From Fratercula arctica (lineage: Eukaryota > Chordata > Aves > Charadriiformes > Alcidae): a stretch of DNA of 64,000 nucleotides. The position numbers and the translations under genes are program-made. The stretch covers positions 185,898,455 to 185,962,454 of the forward strand of contig CANTUZ010000001.1 of assembly GCA_947846985.1 (NCBI GenBank). The letters run 5' to 3'. The notes beneath the pieces were generated by a model. It saw only the letters and a program-made list of their open reading frames with translations, was not told the origin of the DNA and did no database searches. Below are positions 48,116 to 61,438 of the stretch, in pieces (position 1 is the stretch's first letter; each line of letters opens with the position of its first letter).

Positions 48116-50267
48116 GCAACAGGTACGAATGAGAAAGGACGGCAAGTTTGCCTGTGCAAGTCAACCACAGAATGCCTGTGAGCCACTTAAAAGATATGAC
48201 TGTCAAAGAAGTACATGCAAAGTATTTCCAGTGATGCTAGAAATGGACAAAACCATTACTCAAATGACCAAAAAGACATTTTTTAGAGTATATTCAAGTA
48301 TGTACGTGAAAATCCCCCTAAAAAATTAAAACTGAATAGGTGCTGCAATGAAAGATGAGTCTCAGGATATGGATATGTGAATGAGTTACTGCAAATTTGG
48401 GAAGGATGCAGGTTTACTAGTGACCATGAAGTAGTCTCTACTAAGTGTTTGCCTGCCTGCAATTGTCTCGTGATAAATTCAAGGTAGTTTTTCTTCATTC
48501 TCATTGAAGAATAAGCTCTCTTGAACTTACCAAGGAGAAATATTATGGCAGCTTCCACGAGGTGGCTGATGAGATATAGAAAGGCATGGGTTCTTGTTCA
48601 AGTAATCCTACCCTAAAATAAATTACTTTGCCCAATCTGGCCAAGCAAAAGATGAAAAGAGACAGGATTGTGTCTGTAAATATGCAAAGAAGGTAGACAC
48701 CAGAGGTGATGAAAAGTTCTTCGAGTTAAAGAACAAAGTAGCCTCTAGATTGAAGAGTATTTATTTGGCTATATTTTGCATGGAAATCATCAAATAGTTT
48801 CTGATCATGAGAAGAGTGGGTGGTCAGAAGTTTTCAAATAAGCATATTGAAGGCAAGAAATCTAAATGCTTTTGGAGATATAACTTGGAAATATTTTCTT
48901 ACTGACTGCCAACTCTGTGTCTGTAATTCATGTTAGCAAAGTGTTCCATGTGTTGAAAAGGTATGAGATGGATGTTTAGTATGTGAGAGTGTCTCGGGGA
49001 GGCGGCAGTTCTCTGGAAAGCATTCCTTCCCTTTTCTGCTTTTCTAGTACTTGATTATGACAAATAAAGACTCAGTACAATGCACTTCTATGTTGTTCTA
49101 TTCCAAAAACTTAACTTGCAAATTTTAATTACTTCAATGAAAATATCTGAAAAGTAATCTGTATTTTTACATGGTTTTATTACATTTTCATAGAGTTATA
49201 ACATATAATATTAAGGAAGATGCTGATTAGTAGAGATTTAAAACTTCTTATATTCCCTTCAAGTTCAAGCTATTTCTCTCCCATTTGTTTTCTAATGAAA
49301 TAGTTTTATAGCACAGTTTCCACCAAATCCATTTTCATAAACATCTTTGACCAACTACAGGTAGTAATAACAGTTTGGAGCAAAATGATGAGCAATTTAG
49401 CTTACTTGCTTTAGAAATGAATTTTCAGGAGCACAGCTGATGGGTTTCTTTTTGAATAAATCAAGAGCAGTCAACATCAGAAACCAAGCAAAAAAATATC
49501 AAGTTGCATATTTTACTTTTTTTCCCTAAATTTTGTGTCACATTATTTCTGTCTAAGTCCTCGTAGTCTAAAACTTAATACTTACACTGATGGGAATATT
49601 ACCAAAATAAGGTCAACCGCACACAGTTTATGGCCAGTATATTTTTAAGTGACAAATGTTAATCTGCCAAATCATTGCTGCAAACAACCTGATTATTAAA
49701 AAATGCTGCGTGACTGGCAGTTCTTGGCATTACTGAAAATAATGTAATACAATTCTATACCTCCTTTTAAAAATTTCTGTCTCTATAAATTAGATTCTGG
49801 ACAGGTGGTACATATGATGTTTTTGCTATCAAAGTACAAGTTTTACTCCTATATCTTCGTGTTATATAAATCCACAGAACTAATACATGAAATAAGTTTT
49901 CCTAAAGGAATAGATGGTCTGTGCCTGACAAAAGAGTTCCATTCAATGATGCTTTTCGGTTACTGAGCTTTATTAGAAAATTCTAGTGCTTTTTAAACCC
50001 AAATCGACCTTCTTTGCAAAGTGGCTTTACCAATAAAGTGAGGTCACAAAATATGCTATAAATCAGTTGAGCCTAAACAAAATTTGACACTGTTTAAACT
50101 GGATTGACTCATAAGCCATGGAATAATTAACAAGAAAAAAAATAGAGGATATTTTAATTCTATTAGTTACTGAGCTATTTACTTTCCAATTTACTTTCCA
50201 ACAGTTGTAAACTTTTGAAGGTGTCTTATTTTGATAATTAAAAGAAGGGTGTTTTTTAACCATGAGA
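48116..50267. other. Unassigned AT-rich DNA
   Basis: No gene or clear repeat recognised. Frames such as 48283-48558 (minus) lack known motifs. Near 50177-50200 a 12-base unit atttactttcca is nearly duplicated just before the CR1 insertion. Confidence 0.5.
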
Positions 50268-50587
50268 AGATGCATGGGGACAGACTTTTTAGTAGGGTAT
50301 GTTGTGATAGGACAAGGGGTAATGGCTTTAAACTAAAAGAGGGAAGATCTAGACAAGATATAAGGACGAAATTTTTTACAGTGAGGGTGGTAAAACCCTG
50401 GCACAGGTTGCCCAGAGAGGTGGTAGATGCCCCATCCCTGGAAACATTCAAGGTCAGGTTGGACGGGGCTCCGAGCAACCTCATCTAGCTGAAGATGTCC
50501 CTGCTTATTGCAGCGGGGTTGGACTAGATGACCTTTAAAGGTGCCTTCCAACCCAAACCATTCTATGATTCTACAATTCTATGATTT
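50268..50587 (+). mobile_element. CR1 LINE 3' end (copy C)
   Basis: A strongly 5'-truncated copy of about 320 bases. The open part encodes the last RT residues ([39 protein letters not shown]) and ends at a stop after SNLI (50486-50488). The 3' UTR reads 'gaagatgtccctgcttattg' then 'ggttggactagatgacc', and ends with 'ttctatgattctacaattct' and 'atgatt', roughly two to three 8-bp terminal units. The UTR between stop and tail differs from copies A/D and B/E, so it is a third subfamily type. Confidence 0.95.
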
Positions 50588-50770
50588 ATTTCTGTTCAGA
50601 AGCCCATGAATTAATTTATAGATTTAAATTGTGTTAATCATCATGACAGAAGAGGAAAGAACTTGCTAGGGTTTTTTTTTCCCCAGTTTTCTAAAATTGC
50701 AGCATTGTCATTGACCTATCAGTAGTATTAAAAATATTAATTTCCTTACCTGCAGTATGTCCGCTGTGGT

Positions 50771-50813
50771 CAGTCCCTGGCATGCTGGGACTCCCAAAGC
50801 ATGCCAGGGACTG
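50771..50813. repeat. Perfect 16-bp inverted repeat (hairpin)
   Basis: CAGTCCCTGGCATGCT (50771-50786) and AGCATGCCAGGGACTG (50798-50813) are exact reverse complements around the 11-base spacer gggactcccaa, which itself can pair GGG with CCC. The stem is GC-rich and would be stable as DNA or RNA. It sits in a GC-rich islet 185 bases after CR1 copy C and is not part of the CR1 tail as I know it. Confidence 0.95.
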
Positions 50814-52202
50814 TCTGGGAGAGCGTGGGCTGGCACAAGTGCAGCCGTTCCCGTAACTGCTGTGCCAGCTCCGTGGTGTGGGCACTGGCACCGCTCAGTG
50901 CAATAGCATTGGCGTAACCTCAGCTCCCAATCTGTCAGTGAACTGAATCCCGTCGCTGCAGCTGGTCTTGCATTGTGGACAGAGTAAATGGTCTCTTAAA
51001 ATCCCTTTCCAGCTCCATAGTGACAGGCAAAAGCCTTATCATTATATAATATTAAAAACTGCTTACTTTGCTAAGATCTTTATTAATACAAATTGAATTA
51101 ACTCATTCTGGCACTCCAAATTTCAAGCGTTTGAGTCTTGGACGACACTTCCTTGAATGTCTATTTGTGATGATTTAACTTCTTATCACTGCATGTAAGA
51201 TTTTGGAGCAGGGGTGGTCTGAACATGTAAGAAATGACCGAGGCTTCCTCCTTGCCTCATTTTTCTCATTTTTCCTCTTGAAAATTACTTATTCCACACC
51301 TTGAGAATCACAAAGTCAGGACAATCAAAGAGCTATTTGCATCAAATACACAAAATCACACAGGATTTCAAGTTTCCACTGTAAGTCAGTGGGGGATAAT
51401 TTTGTTTGGGGGACTGAGGACTATGCTAGAATTCAAAATTGGTAATTATAGGTTTTTTAGAAAAAAAGCGGTGACTCTTACCACTATGCTGATGTCACAG
51501 GCATGAAGAGTGCTGAGCCATGGATCCCAGGGAGGGAAAGAGCAGGTCCCCTAGGATGTTTTAGCATTCCAGTCACAAGCTTATTTCAATGTGCTTTGCA
51601 TACTCCAAGAGCTCCTGTGCGGAGTCAGGCTCTTGCCGGCCAGGGGGAACCTTAGGTCTTACATTGGTGGCAGCTGTTCCAAAAATGTCCTTCCTTGCAT
51701 TTTAAGAAATACGTGGCAATATTGTACTCCTGTTTCTCAGATTGATGGGCATTTCAATTTTACTATGAAATTGATACAAGGATGGTATTTTTGACAAGAA
51801 AACGAAGACCAGCAGTATCTGATCAGTCAGGGCTCTGCGAAACAGAGCTGTTGGCTGCTCTTTGTCCCAAATAGGAGGATTTGTTTTTACATCTGGAGGA
51901 CAACCCAAAGAATAGGAAGTGTCAGGAAAGGGGCGGTTCCCTCTGTAAGGATACAACTCACCACTCACAGTGATTCTAAAAGAGTGAAGAATACTTTTTT
52001 TCCTAAAAATATTTTGAAAATAGTACTTTTAATGCAAATATATATGTCAGGTATAAGAATACTTTGAATAAACTGTTTTATCTTATGCGGTATTAAAGTT
52101 CTGAAAAGTCATCGCTGCAGTTTTTTCTTTAATATGACTTTTACCCAACCAGCTTTAACCAAGTTTAACCAACAGACCGAAAGAACTTCTTAATTCAAGT
52201 CC

Positions 52203-52510
52203 ATGAGTCAGATTAATATTGCAAGGGACCCAAATGCCCTCCCCTTCCAGGAATTTACCTGGAGTTACCAGCCCCCTGGATGGAGGCTGACCCAGATCCC
52301 TGTCTCCAGACCTCATCCTGACCTCACTTGCCGACTGGAGGCTGCAGCTCCTGCCCGAGATCCTGCCCTGCCCTGGTGCTCAACCGTGGCTGCTGCTGGG
52401 AGCCTGGCCCCAGGGCTGCATGAAGCCTTGTCCTCATGGCTCCCCACAGCTCCAGTTTGACCTCCAAACCCTGCAGGAAGCTGTGGTGGATGTGTAGGTG
52501 CAGATTCCGA
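52203..52510. other. GC-rich islet in AT-rich surroundings
   Basis: About 300 bases are markedly G+C-rich, with CTG/CAG-rich phrases such as 'ggaggctgcagctcctgcc' and 'gtggctgctgctgggagcc', flanked by AT-rich sequence. Both strands are open (52203-52460 plus, 52313-52513 minus) but without known motifs. 'aacttcttaattcaag' on the left and 'cttattaagaagttgg' on the right form an imperfect inverted pair, which could mark insertion edges. An unrecognised LTR or retrogene fragment is possible. Confidence 0.35.
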
Positions 52511-55500
52511 CAAATATTAGCTCTTATTAAGAAGTTGGTTGAATAGGTACTCCTTCAAATGGTTTCAGAAGATCTGCCTCTTAATGCAAGAAATTAAATG
52601 TTTCTCAAATGTGGTGGGATCCAATAGTTTGGAACAGTTGAAAAGGAAATTTTCTTATGCCTCTTAAATTATGTACCATTTGAAGTTCTTGTGTAGATTA
52701 AATTATAATTCTTTCATGCGGGAAAATTTTAAAGATAAATAAAAATGTGAAAAGGCTGTATTCAAGTTTACTTCACAAGTCTCTGCTTCCATCCCTATTT
52801 TGTGAGTTCATGTCACTTTTCTGATTCAAATTAAGCACAGTAGGGTTTACAGTTAATTTATGTTTATGTGGATCGTGGTCATTAAAATACCAAGCTACAG
52901 CGTCTACTGCAGATCTGCAATGAGTGACTGCATTTATTATTTTTAGAACATGATCCTAAGCTGGCTTTGATTGAAATTCACCTGTCTGCAGGTGCTTGCA
53001 AACATATCTAAATCGATAAGAAACACCACCAGCAGGATGCGCATAAACAGCTCACAGCCTTTATTCCCTATCTCTGCTAAGACAAGAATTTCACCTCCTA
53101 GGTACAGAATTCCCATGGAAATCAATTTATGGATCCAGTAAAAATATTCTCTCTCTGCTGAATACAACACTGTTTAGTTATACAGCTAAAAATGTGTCAG
53201 GCCTCATTCCTTTCTATTTTAAGGCTCCTCTAAGTGGAATCTTTTGAAGACTTACCGGGACGAGCAGAATCAAATTTTGCAGTCTAAAAGATGATGAGCC
53301 AAGGTTAGGCCAGGCTTGGGTTCTTCCCCTTACTGGAAGGGGAAGGCAGGACATGATGAGGCAAGCGCTGGAGGAAAGAAACCGGGAAATCGGAGCTGCT
53401 GATCAGCTTGCTTTAGGGAAGGACAGCTCATGGGCCATCACCGCTGCGCCCCGCACACCGACTGCTCCGTCAGCAGCAGCAACCAGGGACTTCCCAGTGC
53501 TCTTCCACAGACAAAGAAGGCACAGGAAATTCTGCAAAGACTGTTACCCTAAGTATTTGTGAAAAATAACACCACTCCTTAACACTTAACAGCGTTGTGG
53601 TTAAGGAAACTCATTTCTACCACCTATTTTTAGATATGCACTAGTTGTAATTATTATGCCAAGTACCAGTAAGCCTGTGAAGGACGGTGCTGCCAGGAGC
53701 TGTGTTTTTCTCCTGGCCAATGAAGAGCCCGCTGATGTTGTAACACATCTCTTTTCACTTTAGAAATATCCAGTTCAGTCTCAGTACTCCTCAAAGTCCT
53801 ATAAATCACGGCACCTGTGTGCTCCAGCTTATTGGTAGTCAAAACACCCACCTTAATCACAGCATTCTCTAAGCATTTGCTCCTAAATTTTCAAAACGGG
53901 GAATGTAATACAGCCCACAGCACATTTCAGAGCTATCTAGTCCAGTAGGAGGATTTATGGGGACTTTATGTGGTGATGGCATTAAACACAAGCTATTCAA
54001 GATAGTCTGTGAGCTCAGGAGCTGAGAGGAATTACTGAGATCCACCATGGAAAAGGGTGAGAATGAAGATTAACGCTGGATTCAGTACAAAGGATGCCTC
54101 TCTCTTCTATATTCTGAGAGATCATACAGGAATGTGGATTTAGCAGCTCAGTTCTGATGAAACTTAATAGGCGTTGCACACTGTAATGTCTATGTATTGC
54201 TTGCAAATGTAGTTTTAGGTACTTATGACTTGGACTTGCAGCATATTCCAGATGTAGTATTACTAGTGGTGTATCTATATGTCTGAGAATAAGGGCGGTT
54301 TGAGCAACTAGAACATGTCAAGATAGATAATTATTCATTGAAAAAAAGCAAAAATCTGCAATGGATGTTATTTATATTATATTGTTTAGCTGTTTGTAGA
54401 GCTGGCTTAGTAAAGGACTGTGAATAAGTGATGCAAAAATTGCCAAAATTTACAATGACTTCTTTATAAAAGATATTTTCCCTAGCTCTAAATAGAATTT
54501 GGATCTAAATAATTACCACAAAATGCAATGTGAATACTGAAAATGAAGGACTCATTTATATCCACTGCCCTGATTTTATCTCTTGAGTACTCTAGATAAA
54601 GGACTGAATATACCAAAGGAGCAGGTGACAGGTATCTAAGGAGGAGTTTAAGATGGGCTTTATATGTTTGTGTTTCTGGCTGTAATCCTTGCTCCACTAC
54701 AGTCACCTCTCTGCCTCCGCAGGCACTATAATTTTCATTTTATTGTGTCTCAGGAACTATAGTTAAGTTTCTGAATGTGCCAAAAGCTGCCCTTGTCTTT
54801 TTGAAATAAAACCTTCCATTGCCTGGCAAAGAAATGGAAAACGAGGTATTCCACCAGACTCCCAAATGAACTCTGTCAGCCATTCTCAGTATAATTAATG
54901 GAGTAACATATGTGTAGGTCCAAGTAGGTACAAAAGAAAAAGAGTTATGGTGCTGGATAACTTTTATGTAATTAGTTCAGGGTGCTAAATGAGAAACTTT
55001 CAGGCTTCAGAGTCCTTCCAGGTCCCAGGACCTTCAATGCATTTTGTTCAAAGAACTGTGTTTCTGGTGCCTGCAGAACTACTGCTGTGCTGCCTTACTC
55101 TGTCGGTGCGTCTTGTTTGCGGGCAGGCACACAGGCACTAACAGAGACTCTCCTCCATGTTAACTGGTTCTGACTGTGCTGCAGTCCCTCAGACTGGTGG
55201 TGAAAGTGCCTAGTTGAGAAGAAAAAGCAAAGGATATCTGAGAGTCACAGCATGGCGTTTCACATCCTTACTCATCTTAATTTTGCTCTAAGATTGTTAG
55301 CTTTTCTATTCCAAGAGGATGCATCAGTTATTAATTATTCCAGGATGGTAATTTCTCATCCTCTTTTACTGTAGCTCTTCCACTTCAATAATATTAATCA
55401 GAGAGGAACCTGAATTCGGTTATCCCACAGCCCTGGGGGGACCATGACTTTACTGTTACCCTGGGATTCAGCTATCCGAGACCAAGAGTCCAAGGTGCAG

Positions 55501-56094
55501 CTCTGATATGGTCCATAGGCATAACCTTGGCTCAGATTTCTGAGGGAACTGCAAAATGAGAAAGAGGTGTAAGAAAGGCCACAAAGTCATGCTGTGCAAG
55601 ACTAAAAGGAAAAACTGCAGAGAGAAGTGAGACTGTTGAGGCTGGGCTCATTAGCAGCTTGAGGGTTCGGGAGGAGAAACCCCGACTTGGAAAGAAAAAT
55701 AATTCTGAAGGAAAAAAAAAGCCTGGATTTCGAAGATAGGAAGTCAGTAGCATGGAGGAGCTGCTCTTAGGACCAATGGAAGTCAGCTATTCCCCATCTG
55801 ACTGACGCCTACCTGGCCAGCAAAGACACGTTATCAGGGGAGTGAACTCATTAATCTTAGATACTTTTCGTATGTATTGATCAAAAATAACTGTTTTATA
55901 CTTGACCTGGTACATAACATACTTACTTTGTACATGGAAAAAGGCACTTGAATGAAGCAATGTAAGGAGGTTTGGTTATAGTGCCCTGATTCCTACCCAG
56001 GAAAGTGTCTCTCACGTCCCTTCTATATTTACCTCTGACAATAGCCCCATGATCATATTGCCATTGTATGAAGTGGAGCAGTGCTAAATAGAAA

Positions 56095-56650
56095 GAATCA
56101 TAGAATTATAGAATGCTTAGAGTTGGAAGGGACCTTGAAGATCATCCAGTTCCAACCCCCCTGCCATGGGCAGGGACACCTCCCACTAGACCAGGTTGCT
56201 CAAAGCCCCATCCAGCCTGGCCTTGAACACTTCCAGGGATGGGGCCTCCACAGCTTCTCTGGGCAACCTGCACCAGTGTTTCAGCATCCTCATTGTATAA
56301 AATTTCTTCCTTATATCTAGTCTAAATCTCCCCTCTTTCAGTTTAAAAGCCTTACCCCTTGTCCTATCACAACAGGCCCTGCTAAAAAGCTTGTCTCCAT
56401 CTTTCTTACAAATCCCCTTTAAGTACTGAAAGGCCTCAATAAAGCCTCCCCGGAGCCTTCTCTTCTCCAGGCTGAACAACCCCAACTCTCTCAGCCTGTC
56501 CTCATGGGAGAGATGCTCCAGCCCTCTGATCATCTTGGTGGCCCTCCTCTGGACCCGCTCCAACAGGTCCATGTCCTTCTTGTGTTGTGAGCCTCAGAGC
56601 TGGACGCAGTACTGCTTGAGGGGTCTCATGAGAGCAGAGTAGAGGGGCAA
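56095..56650 (-). mobile_element. CR1 LINE 3' end, antisense (copy E)
   Basis: On the minus strand the frame 56572-56186 is open for 128 codons to the normal stop and encodes [57 protein letters not shown] and [11 protein letters not shown]: the C-terminus of the CR1 reverse transcriptase. Upstream of it, the QFWAP-type block has its Trp codon changed to TGA (about 56595-56610), so the longer frame is broken; the ATG at 56572 is internal, not a real start. The 3' end at 56095-56125 carries two degenerate ATTCTATG-like units. The 3' UTR type matches copy B. Confidence 0.95.
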
Positions 56651-59600
56651 GAGGGGAAAGACTTGAGCTTGTATCTCTACTTTGATTAAGGGAGAAGATT
56701 TGAAACCCACTCCCAAGAAAATGTACAAGCTGGCTCGTGGCTCAAAGGACTCTCACTTGCTGCCTTTTGTGGACACATTTGCAAGACAAGAGTCAGCTGC
56801 ACAGGACCCCAGATGAAGAAAGATCTGGAGAGAGTCAGCCAGACACTGTAGCCAAGCGTCTCACTCCCTAAGCATAGAGAGCACCTTATTCATAGGGCTT
56901 TGAGGATCTTTTTCTCATTCTTTGTACCTGCACTCCAAGGTGCCTTTGAGGTTCTTTCTCCAATCCAATAAATTGTTTATATCTATTACTTGCCTTAAGC
57001 ATGCAAGGAAAATTCATACATTTAAGTTACCTACATGACTAGGATCTTTACTAAATGAGAATGGCCATAAAATATAGTTGTTATTAAAACAGCGCATAAC
57101 TTGATGCCAGGGTCCTGTAAACCTATTTGAGTTTAAATGTTTGGTCTGTCGTTAACCTTTGCTTTAAAAACTTTTAGTTTGCATCTCTTAACCTAAATAC
57201 TGTTAAACACAAGATTTCTTTCCGTGTATTAAGGCACATCCACTGGTCTGAGTCACTGTATTTCTTATTTCAATGATGAACTGGATTTGACAGCCAACTT
57301 GCATTAAATCTCTAAAAATAGGACTGCATAATGAAAACGCTGACAGACCCTTATCTGTAGTAACATTAGTGGGCACCACTTTAACCAGGAAAATGACTTT
57401 CAACTTATTTACTGAAAATGAGATCAGGTGACCATTTTTAATTCCAGTTAAAATATGCAGTCATGCATGGGTATGAGGCTCAGATGGCCTTTTAATAAGT
57501 TTGTAATTTGGTTATCTCTCTGAGCAGACTTAAGAATTTATCTCAAACACAAAATTTATATTAATATTTTTAATGTTGGAGAAGCTACTTGGAAGGACTT
57601 TTTTATTAGTTAGAGTTATAACTGTTGGGTTTATCTTGAGAACTTCTCAAGTTTTCGTTATTGGATTTTAACTTATTATATAGCTAGGCTTCATCTAAAT
57701 TGTAACCTTTCATTATCACTGTTACATTGATTTCTACAAGCCTTCAAGGCATAATTGACCTTTGTACATGAAGGAGGCATTTCTTTTCTCTGTATTAAAA
57801 AGGTGATCCATATGTGTTATTAAATCATTAAAAGACAACATTCACTGTCCTTATATTCACAAAAGGAGAAAACAGATCACCAAGGTGGAACCATAGAATT
57901 ATCTCTACCTTTTTACCACAGTTTGTTCCATACAGCTCTTATATGTACGTTGTCATTGTATGCTCTTGTACCGAACATGGGTCAAAACCTTATCTGGGGT
58001 TTGGAGAAAAACAGCAGAGATATTGTCTTATATCCTCTTATATCATGACAGGACCTTAATAAAGATTTATAGAAAGTCTGATTTTCCACTCTTTATTTGA
58101 TTCAAAAGAATCTTTTTTTTTTTCCATTTCAAAACTGCTGGTGTATTAATAAACTGAAATCAGTATTGTAAATTAAATTGGTTTAAACTATTATTCTAAA
58201 ATGTTTTTTAATTATACAATCATTATAAATTAGCAAAACAAAACATATTGTCTTAAACCTGTGAATGTCTTTATTGTGTGTACCATTTCATGTTTTTTAT
58301 ATTAACTTCTGGTCAGTAACCAAGTTTCCTTATTAAGGAACACTATTTTGGTTACACTGCAAAACATCTGATAATTGGAAAACGGCTGCTAATAATTTGT
58401 ATGTAGAAATTATTTGTTACCTGTGAAAGCATATTATGATATGGTCATTAATTATGTGATAAGTGATCCTGTGGGAAAATTATATTTTATCTTTTTTAAT
58501 CCGTATTCTTCTTCCCTTCCCCCTGCATTTTGTTACATGTCTGGATTGTACTTTAACTCCTTCAACCCCTTCAAATTTTGTTAAAAAGAAGAAGAAAAGT
58601 ATTAGTATTTCTTTCTTCTTATTTTTTGTCCAATTGATCTTTGTGAGAGCTTAGGTGAGCATCCAAAGCTTTTGCGATTTCTTTTAAGAAATCAAGAGTG
58701 GATCGAGATCACTTTCTAAGGATAACCTCAATGTCCTGGCCAAGGCTTGGACGCATGCCAAGGAAGGAGTACCACATACTTAGCCCTTTCTGATACTTCT
58801 CCTCAAGCTACTGGTCACTGTCAGAGACAGGAAATTGAGCAAAAAAAAGTCCTTGGACTGGAGGTTTTCCAGAGATTTATCACTTGGCTGAATCTGAGTA
58901 AGTTTTCACAGGTTTGATAAAATTTCATGTGAGGGGTATGAATTAACTCTTCTGACGGATGTCAGCTGCCACCTCGGAAGCGTGAGGTCAGGAGAGGTTT
59001 ACAGTAAGACTGCCAGGCTTCACGTAGGTAAAGCTGTATATTGCATCTGCTCTCACTTTTAGAAATGACTGCATCATTTCCCAGAAAAACTAATTGGACG
59101 CAGGCATCACCCAGCATGAAAAATTTCCTAAGATGAGATCTTTCTTTGCTCTTTCTTTATCTGTGGTGCAAAGTGAGCACGACAGCGCTGGCGGGAGCAG
59201 GGGATGCCACAGTCTCAGAGTGCTCACTGATTAGTCACACTTGTCAATACAGGATCTGGTCTCTTTTGATGGTATCTTCATCACGGATGACAGCATAGGT
59301 AACACAAAATCTTTCTTAGATGAAATCTGAAGGTCTATGTGGCCATCTCAAACCAATTTTCTGCAGACGTAGGGTCAGGTTGCGTGCTTTGACATCTCCC
59401 TGCCTGTTGCTGGGCTGCATGAATTCAGCATCCACAGCTCCTGGGATGGATGAGTTCAGAGGAGGTGCTGTGTATCTGTGCTTCTCCCTAAATGCAGAGA
59501 GTAGCTCAGGACTAAGTGCTGGACCATTTGGACACTGGACCCTTACACAATGCCATATCAGCTATTCCTGGTCTCCTGTCAAGAAAAGACTGCAGCTGTA

Positions 59601-61003
59601 CAGAGGCCTCCTGTTGCCTGAGGCTCACATGACTCCAGTTTGGCTCATCTTGGATTTGGGGAAAGTATGATATATTATTTTTATACAAACAGGCTTGTAA
59701 AAAGAAAAACCCATAGTCATTCAAACTACACAAGCCCTTTATTTCATGAAAAACATGTATGACTCATGGAGAATGTTCACCATAGATTCCCTTTTGTATT
59801 CAAAGCCAAACTGAGTTTCCATTAAATGTATTTCATTAGTAACATCTGACTCTTATGTGAGCTACTCAATTAAGAAAGAATTCCTCCCCCCCCCCCCCCC
59901 CCCCCAGGTTAATTGTGTTTTCCATTGCATTTAAAATATCATGGTTTTATTATAATAAGGTTATGTTAATGTTCTAAAATTCAGATCAGTTAGTCCATGT
60001 CAAAAAGGTAATACAAATGAAGCATACAAGCTTGCTTCTATTTTCAAGCAAAGTATCAATCAATATAACTAATCATCAGTAGCCTGTACTCTAGAAATCT
60101 TTTTAGTTTCCAATTCAGAATTTTCTAGATGGGTTAATAGACAATGTGTGGGATTCATATGCCGCATGCATGTATGAAAGAGAGAGGGAGCGAGCAAGCT
60201 CTTTTCCCATTCACGTATTATTTCTGTTTCTAATGGCTTTAGTTTTTCAGATGAAAGCTGAGAACCTTTGAACTTATCATATGCACAAGATTATTAATAA
60301 ATGAACCATCAAAAAGTCATATTTGAGAAAATAAAGGTCAAATAAGCAGTGCTAGAATGTTCTGCACAATTTGGTTTAATTTGGGGGTAAATTTGGATGT
60401 TTTAGTTTGAATCTAGAACACATAATTTCTGCAAGCATTTAAAGTGTTACTAATTTTTTACTGAATAGTAATAGTGTTGAAACAAAGCTAGAGTAACTAG
60501 CTCATCAGTGGTAAGCTATTTTCTGCATGTTGCCACATTTTACAAACTACATATAGATATATATATAAAAAACACATATATAAATATAGGCATAGACATA
60601 TAAATATGTGGTTATCATTGGTGTCAGTTCAATTTTCTGTCAAAATCAAGCTTGGCACAGATTATTCTGGGTCACTATCACTAGAAAAAATAATTAGAAG
60701 ATACAAAAAAATCATAGGGAAAGAAGCATTAAAAAATCAAAGGGAAAGTTGCCAAATAATGAGATTAGTTTTAAAGTCACAATAGTTAAAAATATTAAGT
60801 TTTTCTGTGAACTCCTGAGAAGTAAAAGTTTACATTTTTCTAATGAAACCAGAGACTCTCAGGTAATAACGTAACTCTGGGAACCAAAGTTTTGGGAAAG
60901 AGCTGAACATCTCAAGATCTACAAAAAACCATGTAGAGCTGAACACTGCCATCTATCTGTCTGTCTGACTGTCTTTTTGTGGCTTTTCAGTGTCTGTGTA
61001 CTG
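56651..61003. other. Unassigned AT-rich DNA with C20 tract
   Basis: No gene recognised. The frame 59320-59670 (plus, 116 codons) has no motif I know. A short perfect palindrome gatttctt-tt-aagaaatc lies at 58676-58693, a C20 run at 59886-59905 and an alternating AT-rich tract at about 60548-60610. The 57400-57900 stretch is AT-rich without obvious repeats. Confidence 0.5.
59886..59905 (+). repeat. C20 homopolymer
   Basis: 20 uninterrupted C in an AT-rich context, the second long C run of the window after 29697-29712. The complementary G20 could fold as a quadruplex, and the true length may be uncertain. Confidence 0.95.
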
Positions 61004-61438
61004 GAGATTAGGGGACTGCAACACCTCTCCTATGAAGAAAGGCTGAAGGATTTGCATCTTTTTAGTCTGAAAAAAAGACGGCTGAGGGGGGATTTTATCA
61101 ATACTTTTATAAATATTTAAAAGGTGGGTGTCAGGAGGATGGGGCCAGGCTCTTTTCAGTGGTGCCCAGCGACAGGACAAGAGGTAATGGGCACAAACTT
61201 GAGCATAGGAAGTTCCACCTAAACATGAGGAGGAACTTCTTTACTCTGAGGGTGGCAGAGCCCTGGCACAGGTTGCCCAGAGAGGTGGTGGAGTCTCCTT
61301 CTCTGGAGACGTTCAAAACCCTCCTGGACACGTTCCTGTGCAACCTGCTCTAGGTGACCCTGCTCTGGCAGGGGGGTTGGACTAGATGATCTCCAGAGGT
61401 CCCTTCCAACCCCTACCATTCTGTGACTCTGTGAGATA
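61004..61438 (+). mobile_element. CR1 LINE 3' end (copy D)
   Basis: Starts abruptly within the 'gattaggggactg' (MIRGLEHL) block and continues through 'gacggctgaggggggat' to the stop after FLCNLL (61353) and a 3' UTR with 'ggttggactagatgatctc', ending 'attctgtgactctgtgag'. Near 61105-61125 extra T/A bases shift the frame and create a stop, so only 61159-61353 stays open. It belongs with copy A by its 3' UTR and its ETFKT-LD-FLCNLL ending. It is 5'-truncated about 130 bases further than copy A. Confidence 0.95.

Larger units (their letters stand above)
50588..56094. other. Unassigned DNA with hairpin and GC-rich islets
   Basis: No recognisable gene. GC-rich islets stand out at about 50757-50960 (containing a perfect 16-bp hairpin), 52210-52500 and 53340-53560. 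Their open frames show no known domain on either strand. The rest is AT-rich unique-looking sequence. Confidence 0.5.

Noticed and set aside
56186..56572. Treating the 128-codon minus-strand frame as a gene
   Set aside because: It is the C-terminal part of CR1 ORF2 with a stop just upstream and a CR1 tail downstream, so it is annotated as a mobile element remnant.
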